Below, one piece after another: positions 7,604 through 15,790 of a DNA stretch of 33,428 nt (its first letter is position 1; the number at the start of each line of letters is the position of its first letter). Position numbers and translations under genes: made by a program. The DNA lies in assembly GCA_910574935.1 (NCBI GenBank), contig CAJTCU010000026.1:1-33428 (forward strand), in the 5' to 3' direction. The DNA comes from Oscillospiraceae bacterium (GTDB lineage Bacteria; Bacillota; Clostridia; Oscillospirales; Acutalibacteraceae). The notes beneath the pieces are model-generated. The model was not told the DNA's origin and made no database searches. It worked only from the letters and a program-made list of their open reading frames with translations.

Positions 7604-8029
7604 TTAGACGGCCTCCTTGAAGAATTGGGGTAGGTACGCGCCGAAATAGGTCTCCAGCTGGTCAACGCCCTCCACGGCTCCCTGGACCACCTCGGCGGTG
7701 CTGGCGCTCTGGCAGTAGCCAGCCCCCAGCCGGAAGAGCTTGCGGCAGATAAGCTCCCGCAAGGTGCGCTTGGCAGCCTTGGAGGACAGGTACCCCATGC
7801 GGGAAGCCCCCACCGTGCAGGCAAAGCGGACAACGACAGCTCCTGCCGCCACCGCTGCCGTCAGGCCGATCTGCCCAGTCTTGCCCAGAGCCAAACACGC
7901 CAAAAGGGCGGTTATGGCGGTCATCATGGCCATGTTTACCAGCAGGGAGAGCTATTACAATACTACGTTCCCGGCCACGTACTTTTTGCTTTCACGGACT
8001 GTACCGATCAGCCGCTTGTTGATCCTCAT
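7604..8029 (-). pseudogene. Remnant of a CydD-like ABC exporter gene
   Basis: ATG 8029 follows AGAGGTGAATCTGATTT and opens MRINKRLIGTVRESKKYVAG. Two adjacent stops (TAA TAG, probably once CAG TGG) interrupt it, after which the same frame continues as a normal transmembrane domain (MAMMTAITALLACLALGKTG) to VDQLETYFGAYLPQFF and an abrupt KEAV-stop. The ATPase half has been deleted. Together with 7432-7603 it is a dead heterodimeric exporter of about 0.6 kb instead of about 3.4 kb. Confidence 0.75.
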
Positions 8030-8045
8030 AAATCAGATTCACCTC

Positions 8046-8063
8046 TTAGTTAATTCACGCTAA
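8046..8063. promoter_or_regulatory. Possible third TTAG/CTAA operator
   Basis: TTAGTTAATTCACGCTAA has the same half-sites as the palindromes at 7346-7400 but with a 10-bp spacer. It lies 16 bp upstream of the start of the dead CydD-like gene. It may be a degraded MarR site. Confidence 0.3.
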
Positions 8064-8214
8064 CTGCGCAGGGATATAACAGCACTCTAATGAGCCAACA
8101 CAAACCATATCTGGTTTACTATCGCTTTTTGTCAATCAAATTTTTTCAGCAAATGCAAGGAGGAGGCGCGATAAACGCGTCCCCTCCCCTTCGCCCGAAT
8201 ATACGAAAGTACAC

Positions 8215-10170
8215 TTACCCAAGATATTTGCAAATAACTTCTGCGGCCCTCTCCGCCCCTATCGAACTGTCTACGCTCAATTCATAATGGTGAGGGTCGC
8301 CCCAGTCCTGCCCAGAGATACTTTTATAGTACGCGCTCCGCGCAGCGTCCGACCGTGCAATGCTCTTTTCCCCCTCTTGAACGGTGTCGCCGTACATTTC
8401 CATAACCTTTTTTATCCGGTAATCCTTTGGCGCGTGAATGAACACCCGCACCAGATTTTCACGCTCACGCAGCACATAATCCGCCGCCCGGCCCACAATA
8501 ACGCAGGAACCTTGGTCCGCAATCATTCGGATAGCTTTTTCCTGCGCCGTAATGGCTTGCTGCACGGCGCTGGTACTCAGGTACAAATCCCGCATGATGG
8601 CGTTTTCGTCTGCGTTCAAGCCGGAAATAAACTCTTTCGCAAGGCCGCTTTCCTGGGCCGCCAGAGCGGTCAGTTCTTTATAGTAGCAGGAAACGCCCAG
8701 CCTTTCCGCTACCAGCTGGCCTGCCCGCTTACCTGCGGAGCCATGCTCCCGCGCAATAGTGATAATGGGGCCGGGACGGCTTGCTTTTAGGGCAGTCCGG
8801 CTCTCCTGCACGTTTTCATCCGGGACATTCAGCTCTTTCCACAACTTTCCCATAACGGCAGCCGTGATAAGGATCGCAAGGACGTCCGCTGTCGGCGCGG
8901 CCCAGAAAATGCCAGTTACACCAGTAAAGATTGGGATAACAAGAGAGAAGGCGATGAGCAGCAAATCACGCAGGATGGAAAGAGGCGCGGCGGCTTTCGC
9001 ATGGCCAATGGACTGCAAAAAGATAGCGCAGACCTTCTGCACACAGGTAAACAGTATAAGTGAGAGATAAATCCGCAGGCACAGCACTGCAAACTGGGTG
9101 TACAGTTCCCCATCTGCGCCGAACATCTGGATGAACACCAGCGGGAAAGTCTCAAACAGCACCGTACAAATCAGGCAGACAATGACGGTACACTTTATCA
9201 TCAGTTTCAGCAGTTCCCGCACCCGGGCGTATTTTTTTGCTCCGTAATTGTAGCCCACAATGGGCTGTGCGCCTGCCGCAATGCCGATGGCAATATTCAG
9301 CACAATTTGGAACAGTTTCATAATGACCACGAACGCCGCCAAAGGAATGTCCGCCCCATACTCTGACCGGGCGCCATACTGCACCAACAGGATATTATTG
9401 ATGACTGTAATCACCACAATGGATAGCTGTGTCAGGAAGCTAGACGTGCCCAGAGCCATCACCTGCCGGAGAATCTTAGCCCTGAGCTTGAAGCTGCCGC
9501 CGCATATGCGGAAGGTCTTACTTCTAGCAAGATAGGCCGCGCAGATTGAGAAGCTGACAAACTGCCCTAAAATTGTGGCCCAGGCCGCACCTTTTATCCC
9601 CATGCCCAGTACAAAAATCGCCACCGGGTCTCCAATGATATTCAGTACCGCGCCCACCAGCATGGCTCCCATAGCGTACTGGGGGCTGCCATCCGCGCGG
9701 ATAATAGAGGCCAGGGTGTTTTGCACTAGGGCCAGGGGCATCATGGCGTAGATGATAAAGCCGTAGTCATGGGCCAGGGAGAGGTTTTGCCCAGTGGCCC
9801 CAATTAGCTGGAGCAGACCGTCGCCCCAGGTATAGCCTATGGCAATAATTGCCACCCCGCCAAGAAAAGAGCCAAGAATGGCGTTGGCCACGATTTTGTG
9901 GATATCCTCTGTTTCACCCCGGCCCAAAGACACGCTGAGAGCCGCTGCCGCTCCGTCGCCAAAGAACAGCGACACGCCCCAGCCCACTACCGTGACAGGA
10001 AACACAACCCCGGTGGCTGCGTTGCCCAGGTAGCCCACGCCGTTGCCCACAAAAATCTGGTCCACAATGTTGTACAGGCAGGAAATAATCAGTGAAAAGA
10101 TACAGGGGATGGCAAATTCCCCCAGCAGCCTGCCAACCTTTTCCGTGCCAAGATAGACGCTGTCTTGCAT
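8215..10170 (-). CDS. MATE efflux transporter fused to a cytidylate-kinase-like domain
   Basis: A 651-residue fusion. Residues 1-445 are a 12-helix MATE (MOP superfamily) Na+/H+-coupled drug exporter, with typical stretches such as FAIPCIFSLIISCLYNIVDQ near the N-terminus and PIVGYNYGAKKYARVRELLK in the middle. Residues about 465-651 match the cytidylate-kinase-like family: P-loop-type ITIAREHGSAGKRAGQLVAE, a lid-like arginine-rich region and a C-terminal ICKYLG. The kinase substrate is unknown. A clear AGGAGG precedes ATG 10170, and the gene has its own structured leader. The fusion is in one clean frame, so it is not an assembly artefact. It diverges from the MarR gene at 10352. Confidence 0.9.
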   Translation of the reverse strand: MQDSVYLGTEKVGRLLGEFAIPCIFSLIISCLYNIVDQIFVGNGVGYLGNAATGVVFPVTVVGWGVSLFFGDGAAAALSVSLGRGETEDIHKIVANAILGSFLGGVAIIAIGYTWGDGLLQLIGATGQNLSLAHDYGFIIYAMMPLALVQNTLASIIRADGSPQYAMGAMLVGAVLNIIGDPVAIFVLGMGIKGAAWATILGQFVSFSICAAYLARSKTFRICGGSFKLRAKILRQVMALGTSSFLTQLSIVVITVINNILLVQYGARSEYGADIPLAAFVVIMKLFQIVLNIAIGIAAGAQPIVGYNYGAKKYARVRELLKLMIKCTVIVCLICTVLFETFPLVFIQMFGADGELYTQFAVLCLRIYLSLILFTCVQKVCAIFLQSIGHAKAAAPLSILRDLLLIAFSLVIPIFTGVTGIFWAAPTADVLAILITAAVMGKLWKELNVPDENVQESRTALKASRPGPIITIAREHGSAGKRAGQLVAERLGVSCYYKELTALAAQESGLAKEFISGLNADENAIMRDLYLSTSAVQQAITAQEKAIRMIADQGSCVIVGRAADYVLRERENLVRVFIHAPKDYRIKKVMEMYGDTVQEGEKSIARSDAARSAYYKSISGQDWGDPHHYELSVDSSIGAERAAEVICKYLG

Positions 10171-10186
10171 AAAAAACCTCCTGAAA

Positions 10187-10309
10187 ATGCCAAGGGCAGC
10201 ACACGCTGGATGTGTGCCGCCCTATATTTGGCATCCCCAAAAGAACAGACACACGCCGTTTTTCCGTACCGTAATCAGGCTTACGCGCGGGAGCCGCGCT
10301 GCGTGTGTC
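10187..10309 (-). ncRNA. Structured 5' leader of the MATE gene (candidate attenuator or riboswitch)
   Basis: On the transcribed strand a 9-bp outer stem GACACACGC / GCGTGTGTC (arms 10301-10309 and 10248-10256) encloses a tight GCGCGG-CTC-CCGCGC hairpin and an A-rich internal segment. A second long hairpin follows (10187-10234): ATGCCAA outside, GGGCGGCACAC / GTGTGCTGCCC inside, and ending in CATTTTC just before AGGAGG. The second stem could stop transcription or mask the ribosome binding site. I do not recognise it as a known riboswitch class. Confidence 0.5.
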
Positions 10310-10351
10310 GTTGAATGGCTGTATTTTGTTTGTCTTTAGATTGTAGCAGAT

Positions 10352-10960
10352 TTGTGCTTGGAAAGTCAAATAGACATTTTGCACAAAGGTTTTCCTGCCT
10401 CAAAGCTGCGGGACATCAGCCACACCATGCGGGATTTATCCGAGGGGCGGGGCAGCCAGAAACGCATTTTGATTTTGCTTTTAGAGACTGGCCCCATTAC
10501 CCAGCGAGAGCTGACAGAGCGCCTGGGCATCCAGCCCGGGTCCGCCAGCAAGGTGGTCGCCAAGCTGGAAAACGCGGGACTGCTTACCCGCACGGAGAGC
10601 AAAGCCGACCGCCGCACGGTGGACGTTACCCTGACCGGGGAGGGCGAGAACCAGGCGAAAGAGGCAAAAAGTCAGCGGGATGGACGGCATGGGGAGATGT
10701 TCGCGGCTCTGTCCGAGGATAAGAAATCCCAGCTGTTGGGGCTTTTGGAAAAGGTCAACAGGGATTGGGAGTCCCGCCACAAAGAACGGCGGTGTCATCA
10801 CCATGGCCGCCATGGGAAACACAGCCCCCACAGTGAACAGGAAGGCAGTGAGCGACACCACGAGGACAGAGCTGAGGAGCGGCCCCACTGCAACCACGAC
10901 TGCCCAAACTGCCCAAACCCCTGCGGCAAAGGCAGGGCCCTTCGGGAAAGCGGCAGGTAG
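10352..10960 (+). CDS. MarR-family regulator with a His/Cys-rich tail
   Basis: Residues about 20-125 form a MarR winged helix: ILILLLETGPITQRELTERL, recognition helix region PGSASKVVAKLENAGLLTR, and wing KADRRTVDVTLTGEG. The last 60 residues are unusual: CHHHGRHGKHSPHSEQ, then HHEDRAEERPHCNHDCPNCP and NPCGKG, about 9 His and 5 Cys, suggesting metal binding. The only available early start is TTG 10352, without a clear ribosome binding site, so the true start is uncertain. It diverges from the MATE gene and precedes a broken ABC exporter, the usual setting of a multidrug repressor. Likely targets are the TTAG-N6-CTAA palindromes. Confidence 0.8.
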   Translation: MCLESQIDILHKGFPASKLRDISHTMRDLSEGRGSQKRILILLLETGPITQRELTERLGIQPGSASKVVAKLENAGLLTRTESKADRRTVDVTLTGEGENQAKEAKSQRDGRHGEMFAALSEDKKSQLLGLLEKVNRDWESRHKERRCHHHGRHGKHSPHSEQEGSERHHEDRAEERPHCNHDCPNCPNPCGKGRALRESGR

Positions 10961-10965
10961 GCTCT

Positions 10966-11700
10966 ATGTGGAAATATGTCGAAAGATACCTGCTGGCGGT
11001 CATTACCGGAGTATTCATGATGGGAGAAGTGCTGATGGATTGGGTGCAGCCCGGCATTATGAGCCGTATCGTGGACGATGGCGTGCTGGGGATAAACAAG
11101 GATGGCATAGGAGATTTATCCTTGATCTGGACCCTGGGATTGCAAATGATTGGGCAGGTATTGTTCGGCGGCCTGTGCGGCTCCATGAACAATGTGTTTG
11201 TCCATCTGTCCGGGCAAAACATCGGAAATGAAATGCACAAGGACGTTTCCGGCGCATTACGAATTTCTCCTTTTCCCAGATGGACCAGTTCGGCGCGGGG
11301 ACGCTGGTCACGCGGGTGGCAAACGACATTACCCAGGTGCAGAACTTTGTCTCCCAGTTTGTCCGGGGCATGGTCCGCTGCGTGTTTTTGACACTGGGCA
11401 GCATCACGTTTATGTTCATGCTCAACCGCGCGTTTGGGTTTATTATGCTGTGCGCGTTCCCATTTATTGTGGGCGTTTTAGCGTTCTGCCTATGGAACGC
11501 GAACCCGCTTTTCCTACGCCTTTAGGTCCAGCTTGATCGGCTCAACTCCATTATGCAGGAGGACGTTCCCGGCATCCGCATCATCAAGGCCTGCGTGCGG
11601 GAATTATACGAAAATGCCCGTTTCGGCAAGGCCAACGATGAACTGATCAAGACACAACTGGGGGTACTGGTGGTTTTCTCCTTTATGAACCTCGGCTATA
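10966..11700 (+). pseudogene. Broken ABC exporter membrane domain
   Basis: ATG 10966 starts MWKYVERYLLAVITGVFMMG and DWVQPGIMSRIVDDGVLG, the first part of a multidrug ABC half-transporter. Around 11247 a one-base loss in a T-run shifts the frame; the correct continuation is SFSQMDQFGAGTLVTRVAND in the next frame. A TAG at 11523-11525 (probably CAG once) interrupts it, and the frame goes on with VQLDRLNSIMQEDVPGIRII to about 11700, where similarity ends. The ATPase domain is absent. The break coincides with the start of the AT-rich island. Confidence 0.8.
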
Positions 11701-11838
11701 AACGCCTTGATGTACCTGACGGTGCCTTATTGTTTACACTTTGGGCGTTGATTTATTCGCCATGTCTCCGTAAGATATGTGTTGGGCGGAGATCCGCTCC
11801 ACCGCAAATTTATAAGAAGAAAAGCTGTTTTCAAAAAA

Positions 11839-11880
11839 ATTTCAAAAACCTTGTAAGATTTTTTGAAATGTGAAGTCTTA
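11839..11880 (+). promoter_or_regulatory. Candidate ECF-type autoregulated promoter
   Basis: TGTAAG (11852-11857) and GTCTTA (11875-11880) are spaced by 17 bp directly before the ribosome binding site of the sigma gene, a layout I associate with clostridial ECF sigma promoters. The -35 box lies in the loop of a perfect 10-bp inverted repeat, ATTTCAAAAA / TTTTTGAAAT (11839-11848 and 11860-11869). Confidence 0.45.
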
Positions 11881-11899
11881 TAAGGGAGGAGGTGAGAAA

Positions 11900-12400
11900 G
11901 TGGCAGATTCCAAAGAAAAATTTGAGAAAATTTATAGAAAATACTTTAATGATGTATTTCTTTTTCTCAAAAAGCTGTCCAAAGATGAAAGCATTGCGGA
12001 GGAAATCACAAGCGAAACATTCTTCAAAGCAATGCGCTCAATAGATGCTTTTCGCGGCGATACAGATATTCGCGTTTGGCTTTGTCAAATCGCAAAAAAC
12101 TGTTACTTTTCTCACTTGAAAAAGCAGCAGAGACTTGTAGATATTGATGATATTGAATTTACAGATAATATAGACACCATTGAGGAACAGATAATAAACC
12201 GCAATGATGCCATGCGAATACATCTGCTGCTGCATAATTTAGCCGAACCATATAAGGAAGTTTTTATGCTACGGGTTTTTGGAGAGTTGAGTTTCAAACA
12301 AATCGCAAAAATTTTTCAAAAAACAGATAACTGGGCCTGTGTCACTTATCACCGGGCGAGAAACAAAATACTCGAACAAATGGAGGCCACTAATGATTGA
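11900..12400 (+). CDS. ECF-type sigma-70 family RNA polymerase sigma factor
   Basis: About 166 residues. Region 2 reads FEKIYRKYFNDVFLFLKKLS, then EEITSETFFKAMRSIDAFRG and RVWLCQIAKNCYFSHLKK. Region 4 reads LAEPYKEVFMLRVFGELSFK, then QIAKIFQKTDNWACVTYHRA. GTG 11900 (VADSKEKF) is the start because GGGAGGAGGTGA sits 4-11 nt before it; the frame extends upstream to 11870 without support. It overlaps the anti-sigma gene (AATGATTGA), so both are made together. It probably drives its own operon from the site at 11852-11880. Base composition is clearly lower in GC than the region to its left. Confidence 0.92.
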   Translation: MADSKEKFEKIYRKYFNDVFLFLKKLSKDESIAEEITSETFFKAMRSIDAFRGDTDIRVWLCQIAKNCYFSHLKKQQRLVDIDDIEFTDNIDTIEEQIINRNDAMRIHLLLHNLAEPYKEVFMLRVFGELSFKQIAKIFQKTDNWACVTYHRARNKILEQMEATND

Positions 12401-13304
12401 TCGATGCAATTTAATCAAAGACATACTTCCGCTTTATGTAGAAGATATGGTAAGTATAGACACAAGAGAATTTGTTAGAGAGCATCTTGAACATTGTGCG
12501 GAGTGCCATGCGGAGTTTGAGCGTATGCAGAAAGCTACGAATTTCATCCCTGATGCTGCCCCTGATATTGATATTGTGCCGTTAAAAAGAGTAAAGCGGG
12601 ACCTATTTATCAAACGTTTGCAGACTATTTGCTTCACAGCGGTCTTGGCCTGTGCCATCGCGACGATTATTTTTGGGATTTTAACATCACCTAAATTTTT
12701 CCCCTATTCCGATAACCTGCTCAATGTGATTGATGGGCCTGATGGGGGCGTTATCATCACCTTCGATAGTGAGGTGACTGGTTATCGCTGTAACGAAGTA
12801 TTTGACAATGAAACAGAAACGGCAATTTATCGTATAAATGCTTGGACTACAACCTGGGACTTATATTCGTCTAATCGAGGAAAACAAAACATGGTGATAC
12901 CTTTTGACCGTGAAACGGAAATTCAGATTTTCTATGCTCAAAACGATGGCTCCGAGGACGTACTGATCTATGGGGCAAATCAACCCCCCGAAGAAAATGG
13001 CGTAACCCTGCCAAGACTGATCCTGATGCCGTATTTTCTATTAGCTTTTCTTGCCCTTGCTGTCCTTGCAATTTTACGATTGCTATTAAGAAATAAGCAA
13101 ACAATCATTGTGTGGATTGACAGGGCTATCCCGTTCCCAATTTCCTATATAGCAGCGCAGCTTTGCACAAAAGGCTTTAACTTCACGACATATTCATCAC
13201 AACGAGATTTTTGTATTATCATCCTGGTTGCTATGCTGCTTTATTTCGCAATGCTGACGGGGAAATCACTTTATAAAGCAAGGCTGAACACTTGGAGAGG
13301 ATAG
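12393..13304 (+). CDS. Anti-sigma factor with N-terminal zinc finger (zf-HC2)
   Basis: A 303-residue membrane protein. The N-terminal cytoplasmic part has the zinc-binding H-x3-C-x2-C motif (EHLEHCAECHAEFERM) that holds ECF sigma factors inactive. A membrane helix follows at about residues 75-98, then an extracytoplasmic domain of about 120 residues, and three more helices. ATG 12393 overlaps the sigma gene's last codons and has GGAGG upstream. The outside domain presumably senses the signal that releases the sigma factor; the signal is unknown. Confidence 0.85.
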   Translation: MIDRCNLIKDILPLYVEDMVSIDTREFVREHLEHCAECHAEFERMQKATNFIPDAAPDIDIVPLKRVKRDLFIKRLQTICFTAVLACAIATIIFGILTSPKFFPYSDNLLNVIDGPDGGVIITFDSEVTGYRCNEVFDNETETAIYRINAWTTTWDLYSSNRGKQNMVIPFDRETEIQIFYAQNDGSEDVLIYGANQPPEENGVTLPRLILMPYFLLAFLALAVLAILRLLLRNKQTIIVWIDRAIPFPISYIAAQLCTKGFNFTTYSSQRDFCIIILVAMLLYFAMLTGKSLYKARLNTWRG

Positions 13305-13314
13305 AGAAAATGGC

Positions 13315-13761
13315 ATGAAAAAATCTCTGTTTAGGCTAACGGATATGTTAGAGCTAAGTATTGCATATATTTCCTGTTTTTCTCTCAATTTGCTTTTGGA
13401 TTATGCAAAGGCTTTGGACTTGGATGCCTATATTCTAAAGGCTTTTTTGAAAAATTTTATTGATTACCAGCCATTGATTGTTTCGTTGTTTACCTTCATT
13501 GTGATCGTGTTCCATTATCAAATACTGGATAGAAAAAAGACAGAAATATTTTGCAGAATACTTGTAGGCGGCACTGTGTTTAGCATCGCCATTCGTTATG
13601 TGCTGGACTGTCTCACGGTACTGATTTCTGTTTATCTTTTATCGGCTTTGGCAAATCTCCATCTTGGTTTCAATTTAGCCAACAATTTTTATTTAGTCCT
13701 TATTTTTGTCACATACATACTAGTCAGCGCAAGGCGGGTACGGAAATATGAAAATATTTAA
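13315..13761 (+). CDS. Four-helix integral membrane protein
   Basis: A 148-residue hydrophobic protein with four predicted membrane helices (around residues 10-30, 50-68, 78-100 and 115-140) and a basic C-terminal tail (SARRVRKYENI). It lies 10 nt after the anti-sigma gene and overlaps the permease gene by 14 nt. No named family recognised. From position it may be part of the transporter or an immunity or sensing subunit. Confidence 0.75.
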   Translation: MKKSLFRLTDMLELSIAYISCFSLNLLLDYAKALDLDAYILKAFLKNFIDYQPLIVSLFTFIVIVFHYQILDRKKTEIFCRILVGGTVFSIAIRYVLDCLTVLISVYLLSALANLHLGFNLANNFYLVLIFVTYILVSARRVRKYENI

Positions 13762-14965
13762 GTTCTTTGTTTCAAAAATATTTTTGAGAAAACCGATACT
13801 TGGTATCGGTATCATGCTATTGCTCCTCATGGCGAATTACATAACCTTTACGGCTGCTCGTTCCATTTTGTCAACATTTCAGGGGTATCAGGAAACAAAA
13901 TACGTAAATCAAAAGGGGGTTTATATCGCTAACTTAGACCCGGATAGCCCTATTGATATGGGCATGGTGGACGAGAACAGAACTCAAGCAGTGTATGACT
14001 ATTTGAATAGCAGCTTTGAGTATGCTTTTTATACAGACGGATTTATTGTATCTGTTCCAAACGGTGATGATATGAAAATATCATTAGGCTATCTGAACGA
14101 GCAATATTACAGATTAAATGAATTTGAGCTTTCACAAGGGACGGATTTGGACTTTGATTACCAATTAGACGGGGAAATTCCTGTTTTAATCGGAAAAGGG
14201 CTAGGCAAAACATATCCCGTTGGAGCATCAATAGAACTGGAAGAATCTGTTTTTGGGCGGCCTTTAACGCTAAAGGTTCAGGGCGTATTGACGCAAAACG
14301 CCAACCATTCCAATTTCTATGCCCTCAATTCCAAGACATACTACAATTTCTCAATCCTCTTTCCAGTGAATGAAGAATTTATCAATCACGCCAACATGGA
14401 CATCCAATTTAATGGCCTCATGGACATTATCCTTTTGGAAACCTCAAAAGAAAAAATAGCGGATTTGAGTGAGGTTATCAAAGATAATCTGGGTTTAAGT
14501 TTCAATTTCTTTAGCCAAAAGGAAAACTACGATTATTTCAACGAATACTATCTTCATTCACTAAAAATCATATCCATAATGACCTTTATCCTGCTGATCG
14601 TCATAACTTGCCTTTCTGTTTGGAACGCTTTGGTTAGTGTTCGCTTAATGCTGAAAGATTTTACGATCAATCTGTTGGTTGGATTAAGCGACTCAACGCT
14701 GAAAAGAATTTTTTATGGTTACTTTGGGATGCTCTCCTTTGTGAATGTAGCACTGATTTCTATATTCACCGCTTTTAACCGATACGGGTGCTGGTTAAGG
14801 AAAGACGCCACCTTTGCTACTTACGGATTGTTTGGTTTGATAGGAATGGACTGGCTGGCCTTATTGGTGGTGGTCGTTTCTGATGTTGTTATCGGAATAA
14901 TTATTGTCGAAAATATGTTGTGGAAAATCAAAAAGGTTCCCATCTCCTTGGGGGTATTGCAATGA
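13748..14965 (+). CDS. ABC transporter permease, MacB/FtsX-like
   Basis: 405 residues: one membrane helix near residues 17-37, a large extracytoplasmic domain of about 230 residues, then three helices (about 275-297, 315-340, 368-392). This is the four-helix layout of type VII (MacB/FtsX) mechanotransmission permeases and of bacteriocin-associated permeases. It is translationally coupled to the ATPase gene (CAATGA overlap). It probably protects against or exports a peptide rather than importing small solutes. Confidence 0.8.
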   Translation: MKIFKFFVSKIFLRKPILGIGIMLLLLMANYITFTAARSILSTFQGYQETKYVNQKGVYIANLDPDSPIDMGMVDENRTQAVYDYLNSSFEYAFYTDGFIVSVPNGDDMKISLGYLNEQYYRLNEFELSQGTDLDFDYQLDGEIPVLIGKGLGKTYPVGASIELEESVFGRPLTLKVQGVLTQNANHSNFYALNSKTYYNFSILFPVNEEFINHANMDIQFNGLMDIILLETSKEKIADLSEVIKDNLGLSFNFFSQKENYDYFNEYYLHSLKIISIMTFILLIVITCLSVWNALVSVRLMLKDFTINLLVGLSDSTLKRIFYGYFGMLSFVNVALISIFTAFNRYGCWLRKDATFATYGLFGLIGMDWLALLVVVVSDVVIGIIIVENMLWKIKKVPISLGVLQ

Positions 14966-15633
14966 CGAAGATTATTGATCTAAGCGTTAAAGAAAAAATC
15001 TACAGGAGCAAAAAGGCGCGGATTTCAATACTAAATGATTTCAGGCTTGAAGTCACCGCTGGTGAGAAAATTGCCATTGTCGGCGAATCGGGAGCAGGCA
15101 AGAGTTCTTTGCTCAATATCATTGGATTGCTTGATCGAAATTATGCCGGTAAATATACACTTTTTGGTTCGCCGACAAATCAGTTACATACAAGCCAGTT
15201 AGCGCAATGGAGAAATCAACGGATTGGTTTTGTTCTTCAAGAGTCGGCGCTCATTAACTCTTTGACGGTTGAAGATAACATCAAACTGCCGTTTCTTTAT
15301 GCCAGTCCTGACAAAAAGAGTGTTGGGGCGATTGAGGATTTCGATACTGTCGTTAGTGCGATTGAGATTAGGCACATACTAAAAAAGAAACCTCTTGAAT
15401 GTTCCGGAGGAGAAAAGGCCAGAGCTGTATTTGCCAGAGGAACCATCATGAAACCACAACTTATTTTGGCTGATGAACCTACGGCATCCCTGGATGTGGA
15501 GAACAGAGAAAGAATTGTAACCTTGCTTTTTAACATGAACAAAGAGTTTAACACCACCATCATTACGGTAACTCATGATTTGGAAATAGCCAATCGTCAT
15601 GATAGAGTAATTCATCTTGAAAGGAGTAAATAA
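14962..15633 (+). CDS. ABC transporter ATP-binding protein, bacteriocin/peptide type
   Basis: A 223-residue ATPase: Walker A GESGAGKSS near residue 44, Q-loop FVLQESALINSLTVEDN, signature CSGGEKARAVFARG, Walker B LILADEPTASLD and switch histidine TVTHDLEIA. The sequence style resembles the lactococcin-972-group exporter ATPases. ATG 14962 overlaps the permease stop; the longer frame from 14920 runs inside the permease gene and is not needed. Confidence 0.92.
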   Translation: MTKIIDLSVKEKIYRSKKARISILNDFRLEVTAGEKIAIVGESGAGKSSLLNIIGLLDRNYAGKYTLFGSPTNQLHTSQLAQWRNQRIGFVLQESALINSLTVEDNIKLPFLYASPDKKSVGAIEDFDTVVSAIEIRHILKKKPLECSGGEKARAVFARGTIMKPQLILADEPTASLDVENRERIVTLLFNMNKEFNTTIITVTHDLEIANRHDRVIHLERSK

Positions 15634-15634
15634 A

Positions 15635-15790
15635 ATGGGATTTTTTGCGATGGTTGCGTTATTGCTGCTGGGGATATTGTTTGTTGCAATCGGGATTTCC
15701 CGCAGAAAGCAAAAGGGGTTGCCTATCATCCTTATCGCACTCGGAATTGTGTTTGTCCTCATTGCGGTTTATTGGGGATGGCCTAAATAG
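15635..15790 (+). CDS. 51-residue two-helix membrane peptide
   Basis: ATG 15635 follows AAGGAG at 15621-15626, placed just inside the ATPase gene's 3' end. The product has helix 1 (AMVALLLLGILFVAIGI), a basic turn (SRRKQKG) and helix 2 (IILIALGIVFVLIAVYW). It is the last gene of the operon. It may be a small subunit of the transporter or an immunity peptide; no family is recognised. Confidence 0.75.
   Translation: MGFFAMVALLLLGILFVAIGISRRKQKGLPIILIALGIVFVLIAVYWGWPK

Noticed and set aside
8155-8195. GC-rich hairpin after the MATE stop as a terminator
   Set aside because: The stem (AGGGGACGCG / CGCGCCTCCT) has a mismatch and no T-run, so it was not called.
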